From: Streptosporangiales bacterium
GTDB lineage: Bacteria; Actinomycetota; Actinomycetes; Streptosporangiales; WHST01
DNA length: 64,000 nt
Direction: 5' to 3'
Assembly: GCA_009379825.1 (NCBI GenBank)
Contig: WHTA01000015.1
Location: 1-64,000, forward strand
Shown: one piece after another, positions 8,938-17,410 of the stretch
Numbering within the stretch: position 1 is the stretch's first letter
How the letters are laid out: the number at the start of each line of letters is the position of its first letter
Position numbers and translations under genes: made by a program
Notes under the pieces: model-generated
The model's input: the letters and a program-made list of their open reading frames with translations, nothing else
The model's database searches: none
What the model was told of the DNA's origin: nothing

Positions 8938-9477
8938 TCATACCCTCCCGAGCAGGCCGATCATGCCGTCCGGCAGCGGGATCTGCAGCAGCTGCACGAA
9001 CACCAGCCAGGCGGTGAGCACCGAGGTGACGCTGATCAGGATCGCCAGCCACGGCTTCTCCCGTTCCACGAACCACAGCAGCGCGAGGATGAGCACGCCG
9101 AACGAGGCGAGGAACCCGATGACCACACTGAGCAGGATCGCGCCCAGCATCATCGCGAACACCAGGGCAGCGCGCCGCTCGGTCGGCGCCGCACTGCCGG
9201 ACGCGGGTGCCGCAGTGGCACCCTCGGCCACGTCGTCCGGCTGCGTCGGCGACGGCTGGCTGTCGGCAGCCGGCGTGCGCCTGATCTTCACCACCGTCTC
9301 GACGAGCGCCCAGGCGGCGAACCCGGCCAGTGCGACGCCCGCGAGCAGGGGAGTGAAGCCAGGTGCGATCCGGCCACCGGCACCGAAGATCCGGTAGCCG
9401 CCCGCGCTCACCGCCATGGCCACCCCCAAGGCGGTGAGCGCGGCCGCGAAGATCAGCTCTCCCGTGTGCTTGCGCAT
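8938..9477 (-). CDS. tctB: Tripartite tricarboxylate transporter, small membrane subunit
   Basis: The 179-residue protein has four predicted membrane segments: two near the N-terminus (FAAALTALGVAMAVSAGGY and PLLAGVALAGFAAWALVETVV) and two near the C-terminus. A disordered acidic loop of about 35 residues lies between the pairs, longer than in typical TctB. It ends PLPDGMIGLLGRV. It is placed between tctC (12 bp) and tctA (1 bp), the order expected for the system. Confidence 0.92.
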   Translation of the reverse strand: MRKHTGELIFAAALTALGVAMAVSAGGYRIFGAGGRIAPGFTPLLAGVALAGFAAWALVETVVKIRRTPAADSQPSPTQPDDVAEGATAAPASGSAAPTERRAALVFAMMLGAILLSVVIGFLASFGVLILALLWFVEREKPWLAILISVTSVLTAWLVFVQLLQIPLPDGMIGLLGRV

Positions 9478-9489
9478 CGGAGCCGACCG

Positions 9490-10488
9490 TCAGCCCTTCT
9501 CCACGATCGGCTCGAGCTCCTTCTGGTACGCCCTCAGGAACTTCTCGAACTCCTTGCCCTTGCGCTGCTGTGGATCCAAGTGGTTGGACTCGACGTACTT
9601 CTCGTAGTGCGCCGACTTCGTCCACTTGACGATCGTGCTCTCCCAGTACGCGCGCTGCTCCTCGGTGATGTCACCGGTGGCGAAGACACCGCGATACTGC
9701 GTGAAGGCGGCGTCCACGCCTTGCTCCTTGGCGGTGGGGATCTCGTCGAGCGGTGCCCTCTCGTACCGCTCGTCCGCGAACGCCGCGAGCGCGCGCACCT
9801 TGCCGGCCTTCAGCTGTCCGATGATCTCACTCGGGTTGAGGATGCCGATGTCGATGTCGCCGCCGAGCAGACTTGCGGACATCTCGCCGCCCGAGTCGAA
9901 GACCACCCGGTTGAACTTCACGTCCTGGTCACGTTCGATCAGGCTGGTGTTGACGCCGTCCGGGCTCGTGGTGCCGGCGATCCCGACCCGCAGCTTCTCC
10001 TTCTTCGCGGCGGCGATGGCCGAGTCCAGGTCCTTGTACGGCGAGTCCTTCGGCACGAAGAGCAGGCTGACGTCCTGCGCGATCTGCATGATGGGAGTGA
10101 AGTCGGTCCACTTCCACGGGGTCTTCGTGACCAGCGGCAGAGCGACGCCTGTGGTCTCCGACGGGAGCAGGTAGTGCGGGTCACCGCGCTTGGAGAGGAA
10201 GTACGAGTAGCCGACGGCGCCGCTGCCGCCGTCCCTGTTCTCCACCTGCACGTTGACGTCGGGCTCGACCTTCTCGATGCCGCCCTGCACTGCCCGCCCG
10301 AAGATGTCGCTGCCGCCGCCGGGGGCGAACGGCACGACCATGGTGACGTCCTGGGTGGGTGCCCAGTCGCCGCCACCGCCACCGTCGCCGGAGCCGCCGC
10401 TGCATCCGCTGAGCGTGGTGACGGCGACCGCCGCCGCGAGCGCGCCCACCCGGCGCGCGAAGAATCGTCTGCTGTTGTCTTGGCGCAT
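9490..10488 (-). CDS. tctC: Tripartite tricarboxylate transporter substrate-binding lipoprotein
   Basis: The 332-residue protein has a twin-arginine-like N-terminus (RRFFARRVGALAAA) followed by a lipobox, LSGC. It is therefore predicted to be exported and lipid-anchored to the outer face of the membrane. The mature part starts with the TctC/Bug motif VTMVVPFAPGGGSDIFGRAV and has the two-lobed binding fold. It captures the organic acid for TctAB. A 126-bp gap separates it from the CoA-transferase gene upstream; an internal promoter is possible but none was clear. Confidence 0.95.
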   Translation of the reverse strand: MRQDNSRRFFARRVGALAAAVAVTTLSGCSGGSGDGGGGGDWAPTQDVTMVVPFAPGGGSDIFGRAVQGGIEKVEPDVNVQVENRDGGSGAVGYSYFLSKRGDPHYLLPSETTGVALPLVTKTPWKWTDFTPIMQIAQDVSLLFVPKDSPYKDLDSAIAAAKKEKLRVGIAGTTSPDGVNTSLIERDQDVKFNRVVFDSGGEMSASLLGGDIDIGILNPSEIIGQLKAGKVRALAAFADERYERAPLDEIPTAKEQGVDAAFTQYRGVFATGDITEEQRAYWESTIVKWTKSAHYEKYVESNHLDPQQRKGKEFEKFLRAYQKELEPIVEKG

Positions 10489-10614
10489 TGCTGTTCCTCC
10501 AGGGTTCGTCGGAACTGCTGAACAACGCTGTTCGGTGTGCGCCCCCGTTCGTCCAACAGCCCGCTACGGGCGGTCAACGGAGTGGTCGGGCAACTTCTGG
10601 CATGCGCGGCCTCC

Positions 10615-11871
10615 CTAGTCCGGGTCGGGTAGTACGGCCTCAGCTGCCGGTGGTGCGCTCTCCCGCACGCCGACGACGCCGGCGCGGGCGAGCTCGTCGA
10701 TCTCACCGGGTGGCAGGCCGAACTCGGTCAGCACGGCGACGGTGTCGCCGCCGAGCACCGGCCCGGCCGCCCGGCGCACCGGGGGCGTGTCGGACAGCCG
10801 CAGCGGCGAGCCGAGCTGCCTGACCGGGTCGAGCTGTGGGTGTGGCGCATCCCAGAAGTAGTCCCGCGCCGTGAGGTGGTCGTCGGTGAACACCTGGTCG
10901 GTGGTCGCGATCGGAGCGCACGGTACGCCGACCTCGTCGAGGATGCGTACCAGCTCGGTGGCCGTCCGCGTCGTGGTGACGGCCTCGATCGCCGGGATGA
11001 GCGTGTCGCGGTTCGCCTGCCGGTCGAAGGCGTTGGCGTACCTGGCGTCGTCCTGCAGGTCGTCCAGCTGCAGTGCGCCGCAGAACGCGGCCCAGGTCTT
11101 GTCGGTGACCGCGCCGACCGTGATCCAGCCGTCGCTGGTTCGCACCGCCTGGTAAGGGGCCGTGGACTGGTGCGCCGAGCCGAGCCGGGCGCCAGGCTCG
11201 CCGGTCGCGAAGTACTTGCCGGCCTCCCAGATGGCGAACGACACGCCGGCCTCGAACAGCGAGACGTCGACGTGCTGGCCCTCGTCGGTCCGCGCCCGCG
11301 CCTGCAGCGCGGAGATGGCGCCGAGCGCGCCGTAGAGGCCGCACACCAGGTCGCAGATCGGCACGCCTACCTTGACCGGCCCGCCGTCTGGCTCGCCGGT
11401 GACGCTCATCAGGCCGGACCGCGCCTGCGCCATGATGTCCAGGCCGGGCAGCTGGGCGAGCGGGCCGTCCTGCCCCCAGCCGGAGACGGAGACGTAGACG
11501 AGGCGCGGGTTCAGCTCGCGGACGGCGTCGTAGCCGAAACCCAGCCTGGCCAGCGTGCCCGGCCGGAGGTTCTGGATCAGCACGTCGGTCTCGCGGAGCA
11601 GGGTCCGCAGGACGTCCTTGCCGGCGTCGGCCTTGAGGTCGAGCGCCATCGAGCGCTTGTTCCTGTTGAGCCGGACGAACGGGGAGCTGTGCCCGTCGAG
11701 GAACGGCCCGGTGGCGCGGACCGGGTCACCGCCTTCGACGTTCTCGATCTTTATGACGTCGGCACCTAGGTCGGCGAGCTGCATCGCGGCGAACGGTGCG
11801 GCCATGAAGGCGCCGATCTCGACGACGCGGACGCCGTCGAGTGCCGGCACCGCGGTTGACGACTCTGTCAT
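10615..11871 (-). CDS. CaiB/BaiF family (class III) CoA-transferase
   Basis: The 418-residue enzyme moves CoA between carboxylic acids. Family features are LDGVRVVEIGAFMAAPFAAMQ at the N-terminus, VIQNLRPGTLARLGFGYD, and the catalytic aspartate D145 in PGLDIMAQARSGLMS. The ATG at 11871 was chosen because GGAG (11877-11880) precedes it; an in-frame start 15 codons upstream would run through the operator. It is the first gene of the Tct operon, so the likely job is activation of the imported acid. The CoA donor and acceptor are unknown. Confidence 0.93.
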   Translation of the reverse strand: MTESSTAVPALDGVRVVEIGAFMAAPFAAMQLADLGADVIKIENVEGGDPVRATGPFLDGHSSPFVRLNRNKRSMALDLKADAGKDVLRTLLRETDVLIQNLRPGTLARLGFGYDAVRELNPRLVYVSVSGWGQDGPLAQLPGLDIMAQARSGLMSVTGEPDGGPVKVGVPICDLVCGLYGALGAISALQARARTDEGQHVDVSLFEAGVSFAIWEAGKYFATGEPGARLGSAHQSTAPYQAVRTSDGWITVGAVTDKTWAAFCGALQLDDLQDDARYANAFDRQANRDTLIPAIEAVTTTRTATELVRILDEVGVPCAPIATTDQVFTDDHLTARDYFWDAPHPQLDPVRQLGSPLRLSDTPPVRRAAGPVLGGDTVAVLTEFGLPPGEIDELARAGVVGVRESAPPAAEAVLPDPD

Positions 11872-11899
11872 GCGCGCTCCTGCGTCGACTGTTAGCCTA

Positions 11900-11916
11900 T
11901 TGTCTACAGCAGACAA
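11900..11916. promoter_or_regulatory. Palindromic operator between the CoA-transferase and GntR genes
   Basis: TTGTCTACAGCAGACAA is a perfect 6-bp inverted repeat with a 5-bp centre. It sits midway in the 85-bp divergent gap, 29 bp from the CoA-transferase start and 41 bp from the GntR start. TnGT...ACnA-type palindromes are typical of FCD-group GntR regulators. I infer that the adjacent regulator binds here and controls both directions. Confidence 0.7.
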
Positions 11917-11956
11917 GCGTTACGGACAAGACCTCGTCGCGGAGAGGACTCCAGCT

Positions 11957-12712
11957 GTGAGCGACTCCGGGGTTTCTGGGGCAAGTGCCCGGGCGCCGCG
12001 GATCACCAACCCGCCGAGCCTCGTCGAGCTCGCGCTCGAGACGCTGCGCCGGATGATCCTGCGCGGCGACCTGGCGCCGGGTGCCCGGGTGGTGGAGAAC
12101 CAGCTCACCCACGAGCTCGGCATCAGCCGGCCGCCGCTGCGGGAGGCGCTACGCCTGCTGGAGCAGGAGGGCCTGATCGTCTCGCAGCCCCGGCGCGGTG
12201 CGATCGTCATGCCGCTGACGCTGCACGACGTCTACGAGATCTTCACCATGCGCAGGGAGCTGGAGCGGCTCGCCGTCCGGCTCGGCATCCCCGTACGCGA
12301 CCCGGCCCGGCTGGAGCGCAGCCGTGCGGCCCTCGCGGCGATGGTCGAGGCCGCGGAGGCGGACGACGCGGCAATGCTCGCCGAGCGTGCCTTCGAGTTC
12401 CACGTCTCCGTGATCGGCCTCGCCGGGCACCGCAGGCTCGAGGACGCGTACCGGCGGATGCAGATGCAGATGTTGCTGTGCATCGCGCTGAACCGGCGTG
12501 CGCGGCACGACATGGAGAACCTGTTCGAGGACGTCGCGCGGCACCGCCGGCTGCTGAAGAAGATCGAGGCCGGCGACCCTGCCGTCGTGCTCGAGGAGCT
12601 GCGCAACCACGGGGACCGTACGTTCCTCGTGGGCATCGAGGAACGCCTCGACGGGCACAGCGACGTCGCGCTCGAGTGGCTCGCCGCCGTGCGCGCCGGC
12701 CGCGACGTCTGA
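11957..12712 (+). CDS. GntR family transcriptional regulator (FadR subfamily, FCD domain)
   Basis: The 251-residue protein has an N-terminal winged helix (LALETLRRMILRGDLAPGARVVENQLTHELGISRPPLREALRLLEQEGLI, residues about 24-75). An all-helical FCD ligand domain follows (AFEFHVSVIGLAGHRRLEDAY, then ARHRRLLKKIEAGDP). FCD domains bind organic-acid ligands, often with a metal. The GTG at 11957 is preceded by GGAG (11941-11944). It is divergent from the CoA-transferase/Tct operon across one palindrome, so it probably represses that operon until the imported acid or its CoA derivative is present. Confidence 0.93.
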   Translation: MSDSGVSGASARAPRITNPPSLVELALETLRRMILRGDLAPGARVVENQLTHELGISRPPLREALRLLEQEGLIVSQPRRGAIVMPLTLHDVYEIFTMRRELERLAVRLGIPVRDPARLERSRAALAAMVEAAEADDAAMLAERAFEFHVSVIGLAGHRRLEDAYRRMQMQMLLCIALNRRARHDMENLFEDVARHRRLLKKIEAGDPAVVLEELRNHGDRTFLVGIEERLDGHSDVALEWLAAVRAGRDV

Positions 12713-12717
12713 GCCGG

Positions 12718-13638
12718 CTACACGTGCTCGTCGGCGTGCGCCGTGGCGAGCTCGACCTCGGCGATGAGCTCCCGCTTCTCCCTGCGGTACGCGTCGATCG
12801 ACCATGCGATGGCGATCGCCCAGAGCAGCAGGATGACGAGGTACGCGCCGGTGCGGATGCCGACCGGCGCGGCGATGTAGCTCGAGTTCAGGATCGTGTG
12901 GGTGTTGGTCAGGATGATCATGCCGCCGACGAGTGAGCCGAGCACCCGGCCGGGGATGTGCCGGACGAGCCAGGCGGCGATCGGTGCGGCCACCAGGCCA
13001 CCGAGGAACAGCGCGAGTACGGGGATCACGGAGATCCCCTCGTGGCCCAAGCCGATCAGGAACCCAGCGCTCGCCGCCAGGGCGACGATGAACTCGCTGG
13101 TGTCGACCGACCCGATGACCTTCCGCGGCTCCATCCGCCCGGTGGCGAGCAGTGCGGGTGTGGAGACGGGCCCCCAGCCGCCACCGCCGGTAGAGTCGAC
13201 GAACCCGCCGAACAGCCCGAGCGGGGCGAGGAACCAGGCACGCACCGGCTTGCCCAGCTGGCCCTTGCGGGTGCCCCAGGCGGTGAACCGGACCAGGATG
13301 TAGATCCCGAGCACGAGCAGGATGGCCGACATGACCGGCTCGGCTGTCGCGGTGTCCAGGCTGCTGAGGAACGTCGCGCCGGCGAACGCCCCGATCGCAC
13401 CTGGCAGCGCGATCTTCGCGACGACCTTCCAGTCCACGTTGCCGAACTTCCAGTGCGAGGCGCCGGAGACCAGCGTGGTACCGATCTCAGCGAGATGCAC
13501 AGTCGCCGACGCAGCTGCCGGCGCGACGCCGCTGGCAAGCAACAGCGTCGTGGATGTAACCCCGTAGGCCATACCGAGACTGCCGTCGACGAGCTGGGCA
13601 CCGAGCCCCACGAGCGCAAGGAGCAAGAGCTTCCGCAC
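12718..13638 (-). CDS. Sulfite exporter TauE/SafE family membrane protein
   Basis: The 306-residue protein has about eight membrane segments and the family motifs QLVDGSLGMAYGVTSTTLLL at the N-terminus and GLFGGFVDSTGGGGWGPVSTPALL at the repeat. TauE/SafE proteins export sulfite, sulfoacetate or other small organic anions. The substrate here is unknown. It converges on the GntR gene (5 bp gap). The 727 bp upstream hold the minisatellite and no other gene, so its promoter must lie there. Confidence 0.9.
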   Translation of the reverse strand: MRKLLLLALVGLGAQLVDGSLGMAYGVTSTTLLLASGVAPAAASATVHLAEIGTTLVSGASHWKFGNVDWKVVAKIALPGAIGAFAGATFLSSLDTATAEPVMSAILLVLGIYILVRFTAWGTRKGQLGKPVRAWFLAPLGLFGGFVDSTGGGGWGPVSTPALLATGRMEPRKVIGSVDTSEFIVALAASAGFLIGLGHEGISVIPVLALFLGGLVAAPIAAWLVRHIPGRVLGSLVGGMIILTNTHTILNSSYIAAPVGIRTGAYLVILLLWAIAIAWSIDAYRREKRELIAEVELATAHADEHV

Positions 13639-13847
13639 TTCTCTATTCCTCCGACATTACCGACTGATCCGATTGGAAAAACCTACAGAAGAGACCCCAG
13701 TGTTGTCACCCAGGCCCGACGCCAAGGCCGGCGAGCGCAGTCACAGCGCGTGTTCCCAGCCGCCCCGGAGCGCCGCGCGCGGCGGCAGGCGGCCGGGCCA
13801 CGGTCGGCGCGCGCCGCCATAGTTCGGCCGGCAGTCTGTCGCTCGGA

Positions 13848-14365
13848 CGACCGCGGTGACATGTGCGCATCGCCGTGGTTCCGGGGTCGGGCACGTTCTT
13901 GCCCGGGCGATCGCGGCCACGGGCCCCGTACTGGTCGGGGGCCGGGCACGTTGTCGCCCACACGATTACGGCGACAGGCACGCGCCGCCGTGGTTTGGGG
14001 CCAGGCATTTCTGCCGCCTGGGCGATCGCGGCAACAGGCGTGCGCCGTGGTGGTCAGGGGCCGGGCAGGTTGCGCTTGGGCGATCGCGGCGCCGGGCGGG
14101 GTGTCGTGGTTGGGGCAGGGCGCGCTGCCGCCTGGGCGATCGCGGCAACAGGCGTGCGCCGTGGTGGTCAGGGGCCGGGCAGGTTGCGCTTGGGCGATCG
14201 CGGCGCCGGGCGGGGCGTCGTGGTTGGGGCAGGGCGCGCTGTCGCCTCGGGCGACCGCGGTGGCAGGCGTGCGTCGGCACGGGGCGGGCCAGGCATGCTG
14301 TCGCCCCTGGCGATCGCGGCGGCAGGTGCGCGCCGGCGCCAGCGCCCGGTCCTGGCGTGCCGGGG
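13848..14365. repeat. Minisatellite of nine imperfect 55-60 bp units with a GCGATCGC core
   Basis: The gap 13639-14365 has no convincing gene. Most of it is a tandem array whose units start CGATCGCGGC or close variants at 13848, 13908, 13963, 14023, 14081, 14137, 14195, 14252 and 14311. Unit lengths run from 55 to 60 bp. Typical body elements are CAGGCGTGCGCC, GTGGT and GGGGCCGGGCA. Two consecutive units (114 bp) are duplicated almost exactly, 14011-14124 and 14125-14238, with one mismatch seen. The palindrome GCGATCGC recurs once per unit. Long open frames on both strands here are by-products of base composition and the repeat. Confidence 0.9.
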
Positions 14366-15262
14366 TTACAGGGTGTCGAGGATGCCGTGTAGCCAGCTGG
14401 GGCCGACGAGGACGGCGTGGGTGTCCGCGTTTGCGCACCTGGTGCGGAGCGCCCGGTCGGCCGTGACGACGACCGTGGGGCGGTCGGGGAGGCGGGCGTG
14501 TTCGGCGACTAGCGTGACGATCTGGTCGTCGCCGGAGCGGGGGGCGGCGACGGTGCGTACGCCTGGTAGCGGTTCGTTCGCGAGTGGGGTGGCGGCGCCC
14601 TCGACGACCATGTCGACGTCGGCGAACCAGTTGCCCGGGTGGCCGGGGGACAGGCCGGCGGACGCGAGCTGGTCCGCGGACAGGCCGCGTGCCGCGAGCT
14701 GGCCCAGGCCGTCGCGCAGCCGCCTGGCCGCGCCGAGCCGGTCCCGCCACCAGCCGTCGGGACGGCTGCCGACGACGTTGGCGGCGTCGACCACCACGCG
14801 CGGAGCCCCCGGTACGGTACACAGCGTCGGCCAGGTGACGGCGAAACCAGGATGCAGGTCGAGTGCCGTGACCTCGCACTCAGGCACCCAGCGCAGCTCC
14901 TCCGTCTCGGCGTTGCCCGGACGCACCGTGAACGCGCTCGGCGCGTCGGCGACGACGGTGGAGTAACTCCAGCCGTCGTGGTCGTCCACGTAGGCCGCGA
15001 CCACGTCGAGCTCGCCGGGGTCGATGTCGCCTTCCTCCGCCGCCTCCCGCAGTGCCGTGTCGACCGCGGACTCGTGGCTGTCGCGCGCGCCGCCGAGCAA
15101 CCCCCAGGTGCCGCCGTGATGACTCCACGACACGCGCAGCTGCATGAGCACCACACGATGCGGTCGGTCGGCGCTGCGCAGGAGGAGTCCGGCCGCGCCG
15201 TGCCTGCCCCAGTGTGGGTGGCCGAGTCCGCAGGTCACCCAACCGTCGCCGTCACCGCGCAC
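14366..15262 (-). CDS. NUDIX hydrolase fused to a C-terminal PIN/NYN-like domain
   Basis: The 298-residue protein has an N-terminal NUDIX domain (about 1-145). Its box is GARDSHESAVDTALREAAEE, in which G, E, RE and EE are in place but the usual final glycine is D. From about residue 153 a second domain starts with RVVVDAANVVGSRPDGWWRD and later has GDDQIVTLVAEHA and VVVTADRALRTRC. This pattern of spaced acidic residues resembles PIN/NYN nucleases. NUDIX enzymes hydrolyse nucleoside diphosphate derivatives; the substrate is unknown. It follows the LysR gene by 3 bp. Confidence 0.82.
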   Translation of the reverse strand: MRGDGDGWVTCGLGHPHWGRHGAAGLLLRSADRPHRVVLMQLRVSWSHHGGTWGLLGGARDSHESAVDTALREAAEEGDIDPGELDVVAAYVDDHDGWSYSTVVADAPSAFTVRPGNAETEELRWVPECEVTALDLHPGFAVTWPTLCTVPGAPRVVVDAANVVGSRPDGWWRDRLGAARRLRDGLGQLAARGLSADQLASAGLSPGHPGNWFADVDMVVEGAATPLANEPLPGVRTVAAPRSGDDQIVTLVAEHARLPDRPTVVVTADRALRTRCANADTHAVLVGPSWLHGILDTL

Positions 15263-15265
15263 CCG

Positions 15266-16189
15266 TCACCTCCGTGTCGTACGTCCGGTGCGCACCGCAC
15301 GGGTGGTGCCGTCTGCGGTCGCCCCCTGCAGTCGTTCGATCAGCTCCTCAGTCAGCGGCGACGTGCGGCGGCCGGCCGGCAGGAGCGCGCCGATGTACCG
15401 TACCGGCGCCGGCCGCACCGCGCGGATCTCCACCTGGTCGAGCACGATACCGAGCGCGACGTCCGGGATGAGGGCGACGCCGATACCCGCGGCGACCATG
15501 GTCTGGATGAAGAAGTAGTCGCTGCCGCGGCAGGCGACCTTCGGTTCGTAGCCCGCGGCCTGCTCCATCGCCTCGCCGCACTCGCCCCAGCCGTGCACCC
15601 ACCACTCGTCCGTCAGGTCGGCGAGCCGGATCTCGTCGCGCTCGGTCAGCGGGTGGTGCGCGGGCAGCACCGCCCGCACGTGGTCCTCCACCAGGGGTAC
15701 GTAGCGCAGGTCGCGCCACTTGCGCGGCGGCGTCTTCGTGCGGAAGTGGTAGACGAGCGCGACGTCCGCCTCACCCGAGCGCAGCAGCTCGACGGTAGGC
15801 GCCGGCTCGGCCTCGATGGCCCGGATATCCACGTCCTGCCTGGCGGCCATCGGCAGCAGCGCAGGTGGCAGGAAACCCTGGCCGGCGCTGGAGAAGGTGG
15901 CGATGGCGAGCCGGCCGGCGTGCCCGTCGATGAGCTGGGAGAGCCGCCGCTCGGTCTCGGAGAGCTCGCCGGCCACCGTGTCCGCCGTCTCGACGAGCAG
16001 CTGACCGGCGGCGGTGAGCCGGACGCCGCGGGTGCTGCGTTCGATCACCGTCGTGCCCACCGAGCGCTCCAGCGCCGCCACGTGTTGCGACACGGCGGAC
16101 GGCGTGAGGTGCAGGGTACGCGCCGCGCCGGCCAGGCTGCCGTGCTTGGAGACCTCGCGCAGCACACCGAGTCGGTGCACGTCGATCAT
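15266..16189 (-). CDS. LysR family transcriptional regulator
   Basis: The 307-residue protein has the LysR N-terminal helix-turn-helix (LREVSKHGSLAGAARTLHLTPSAVSQHVAALERSVG, residues 9-44). The usual linker helix follows, then a two-lobed effector domain from about residue 92 (GRLAIATFSSAGQGFLPPALL). It is divergent from pntAA with 96 bp between starts, so it may control the transhydrogenase operon as well as itself. It is cotranscribed with the NUDIX gene. The ligand is unknown. Confidence 0.92.
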   Translation of the reverse strand: MIDVHRLGVLREVSKHGSLAGAARTLHLTPSAVSQHVAALERSVGTTVIERSTRGVRLTAAGQLLVETADTVAGELSETERRLSQLIDGHAGRLAIATFSSAGQGFLPPALLPMAARQDVDIRAIEAEPAPTVELLRSGEADVALVYHFRTKTPPRKWRDLRYVPLVEDHVRAVLPAHHPLTERDEIRLADLTDEWWVHGWGECGEAMEQAAGYEPKVACRGSDYFFIQTMVAAGIGVALIPDVALGIVLDQVEIRAVRPAPVRYIGALLPAGRRTSPLTEELIERLQGATADGTTRAVRTGRTTRR

Positions 16190-16248
16190 CAGTCCAGCTT
16201 AACGCCGTCGTGTACGGTCGTGAGCGTTGCTGCAGCGCCATCGAAGGG

Positions 16249-16277
16249 TTGGCCGGCCAGGCCACCGCAGTTATGGT
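16249..16277 (+). promoter_or_regulatory. Candidate promoter of the pnt operon, giving a leaderless mRNA
   Basis: TTGGCC at 16249-16254 and TATGGT at 16272-16277 are 17 bp apart. Transcription would start about 16284-16286, at or next to the GTG start codon at 16286, so the message would have no leader. No ribosome-binding site is visible before that GTG, which fits leaderless translation. Confidence 0.45.
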
Positions 16278-16285
16278 GTCGAGCT

Positions 16286-17410
16286 GTGACGATCGCGGTG
16301 CCGCGGGAGACGACGCCAGGCGAGCGACGCGTCGCCCTCGTGCCAGGTGCGATCGAGCGCCTGGTCGACGCCGGGCTGACCGTCGCCGTCGAACCAGGCG
16401 CGGGCAGCGCGGCCGGCTATCCCGATGCGGCCTACGAGGCGGCCGGTGCGCGGGTCACCGAAGGCGCCGTCGACGGTGCCCGGGTGCTCGTCGGCGTACG
16501 GGCGCCGACCGTCGAGCAGGTGGGCCGGCTCGACGCCGGTGCGGTGACCGTGTCGTTCCTGCCGACCCGCAGCGAGCTCGAGCTGGTCAAGACGCTGCGC
16601 GACAAGGGGCACACGGCGTTCGCCATGGAGTTGGTGCCGCGGATCTCGCGCGCCCAGTCGATGGACGCGCTGTCGTCGCAGGCGTTGGTGGCGGGCTACC
16701 GCGCCGCGATCGTGGCGGCGGAGAAGCTGCCCAGGTTCTACCCGCTGTTCATGACGGCCGCCGGCAGCATCCCGCCCGCCCGGGTGCTGGTGCTCGGCGC
16801 CGGCGTGGCCGGCCTGCAGGCGATCGCCACGGCCAGGCGGCTCGGCGCCGTGGTGCAGGCGTACGACGTGCGTACCGCGGCGGCCGAGGAGGTGCGCAGC
16901 CTGGGCGCGGAGTTCGTCGAGCTGGAGCTGCCGGTGCTCGAGGGCGCCGGCGGGTACGCCAGGGAGATGACCGAGGAGCGGTCGCGCAAGCAGCAGGAGC
17001 TGCTCGCGCCGTACGTCGCGAACGCGGATGTCGTCATCGCGACGGCGGCGGTGCCCGGACGGACGGCGCCGCTGCTGGTGACCAGGGAGATGGTCGAGGC
17101 GATGAAGCCGGGCACCGTGGTGGTCGACCTGGCCGCCGAGCAGGGCGGCAACATCGCCGGCTCGGTCGCGGGCGAAGAGGTCACCATCGGCAACGCCTTG
17201 GTGTGGGGGGCCATGGACGTGCCGAGCGCGCTGCCCGGCCAGGCGAGCCAGCTGTACGCCACCAACGTGAGCAGCATGCTGCTGCTGATGACCACCGAAG
17301 GTGTGGTACAGCCGGACCTCGACGACGAGGTGCTCGCCGGGTGCTGTGTGACGGCCGACGGCGAGATCAGGCACGAACCCACCCGGTCGCTGCTCGAAGA
17401 GGAGAGCTGA
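16286..17410 (+). CDS. pntAA: NAD(P) transhydrogenase subunit alpha, NAD-binding part (dI)
   Basis: The 374-residue soluble domain binds NAD(H). It begins TIAVPRETTPGERRVALVPG, as in alanine dehydrogenase-type proteins. The Rossmann motif is RVLVLGAGVAGLQAIATARRLG near residues 170-191, and the RQD-loop region includes MDALSSQALVAGYRAA. With PntAB and PntB it couples proton entry to hydride transfer from NADH to NADP+ and so supplies NADPH. The GTG at 16286 is the first start compatible with the family N-terminus. The stop overlaps pntAB by one base. Confidence 0.96.
   Translation: MTIAVPRETTPGERRVALVPGAIERLVDAGLTVAVEPGAGSAAGYPDAAYEAAGARVTEGAVDGARVLVGVRAPTVEQVGRLDAGAVTVSFLPTRSELELVKTLRDKGHTAFAMELVPRISRAQSMDALSSQALVAGYRAAIVAAEKLPRFYPLFMTAAGSIPPARVLVLGAGVAGLQAIATARRLGAVVQAYDVRTAAAEEVRSLGAEFVELELPVLEGAGGYAREMTEERSRKQQELLAPYVANADVVIATAAVPGRTAPLLVTREMVEAMKPGTVVVDLAAEQGGNIAGSVAGEEVTIGNALVWGAMDVPSALPGQASQLYATNVSSMLLLMTTEGVVQPDLDDEVLAGCCVTADGEIRHEPTRSLLEEES

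Noticed and set aside
13848-14365. Possible CRISPR array
   Set aside because: The repeating part fills the whole 55-60 bp unit, there are no unique spacers, unit lengths vary, and no cas genes are nearby.
13683-14879. A 398-codon open frame on the minus strand across the minisatellite
   Set aside because: Its product is made of the repeat plus arginine- and proline-rich filler and overlaps the NUDIX gene in another frame. No start signal or homology supports it.
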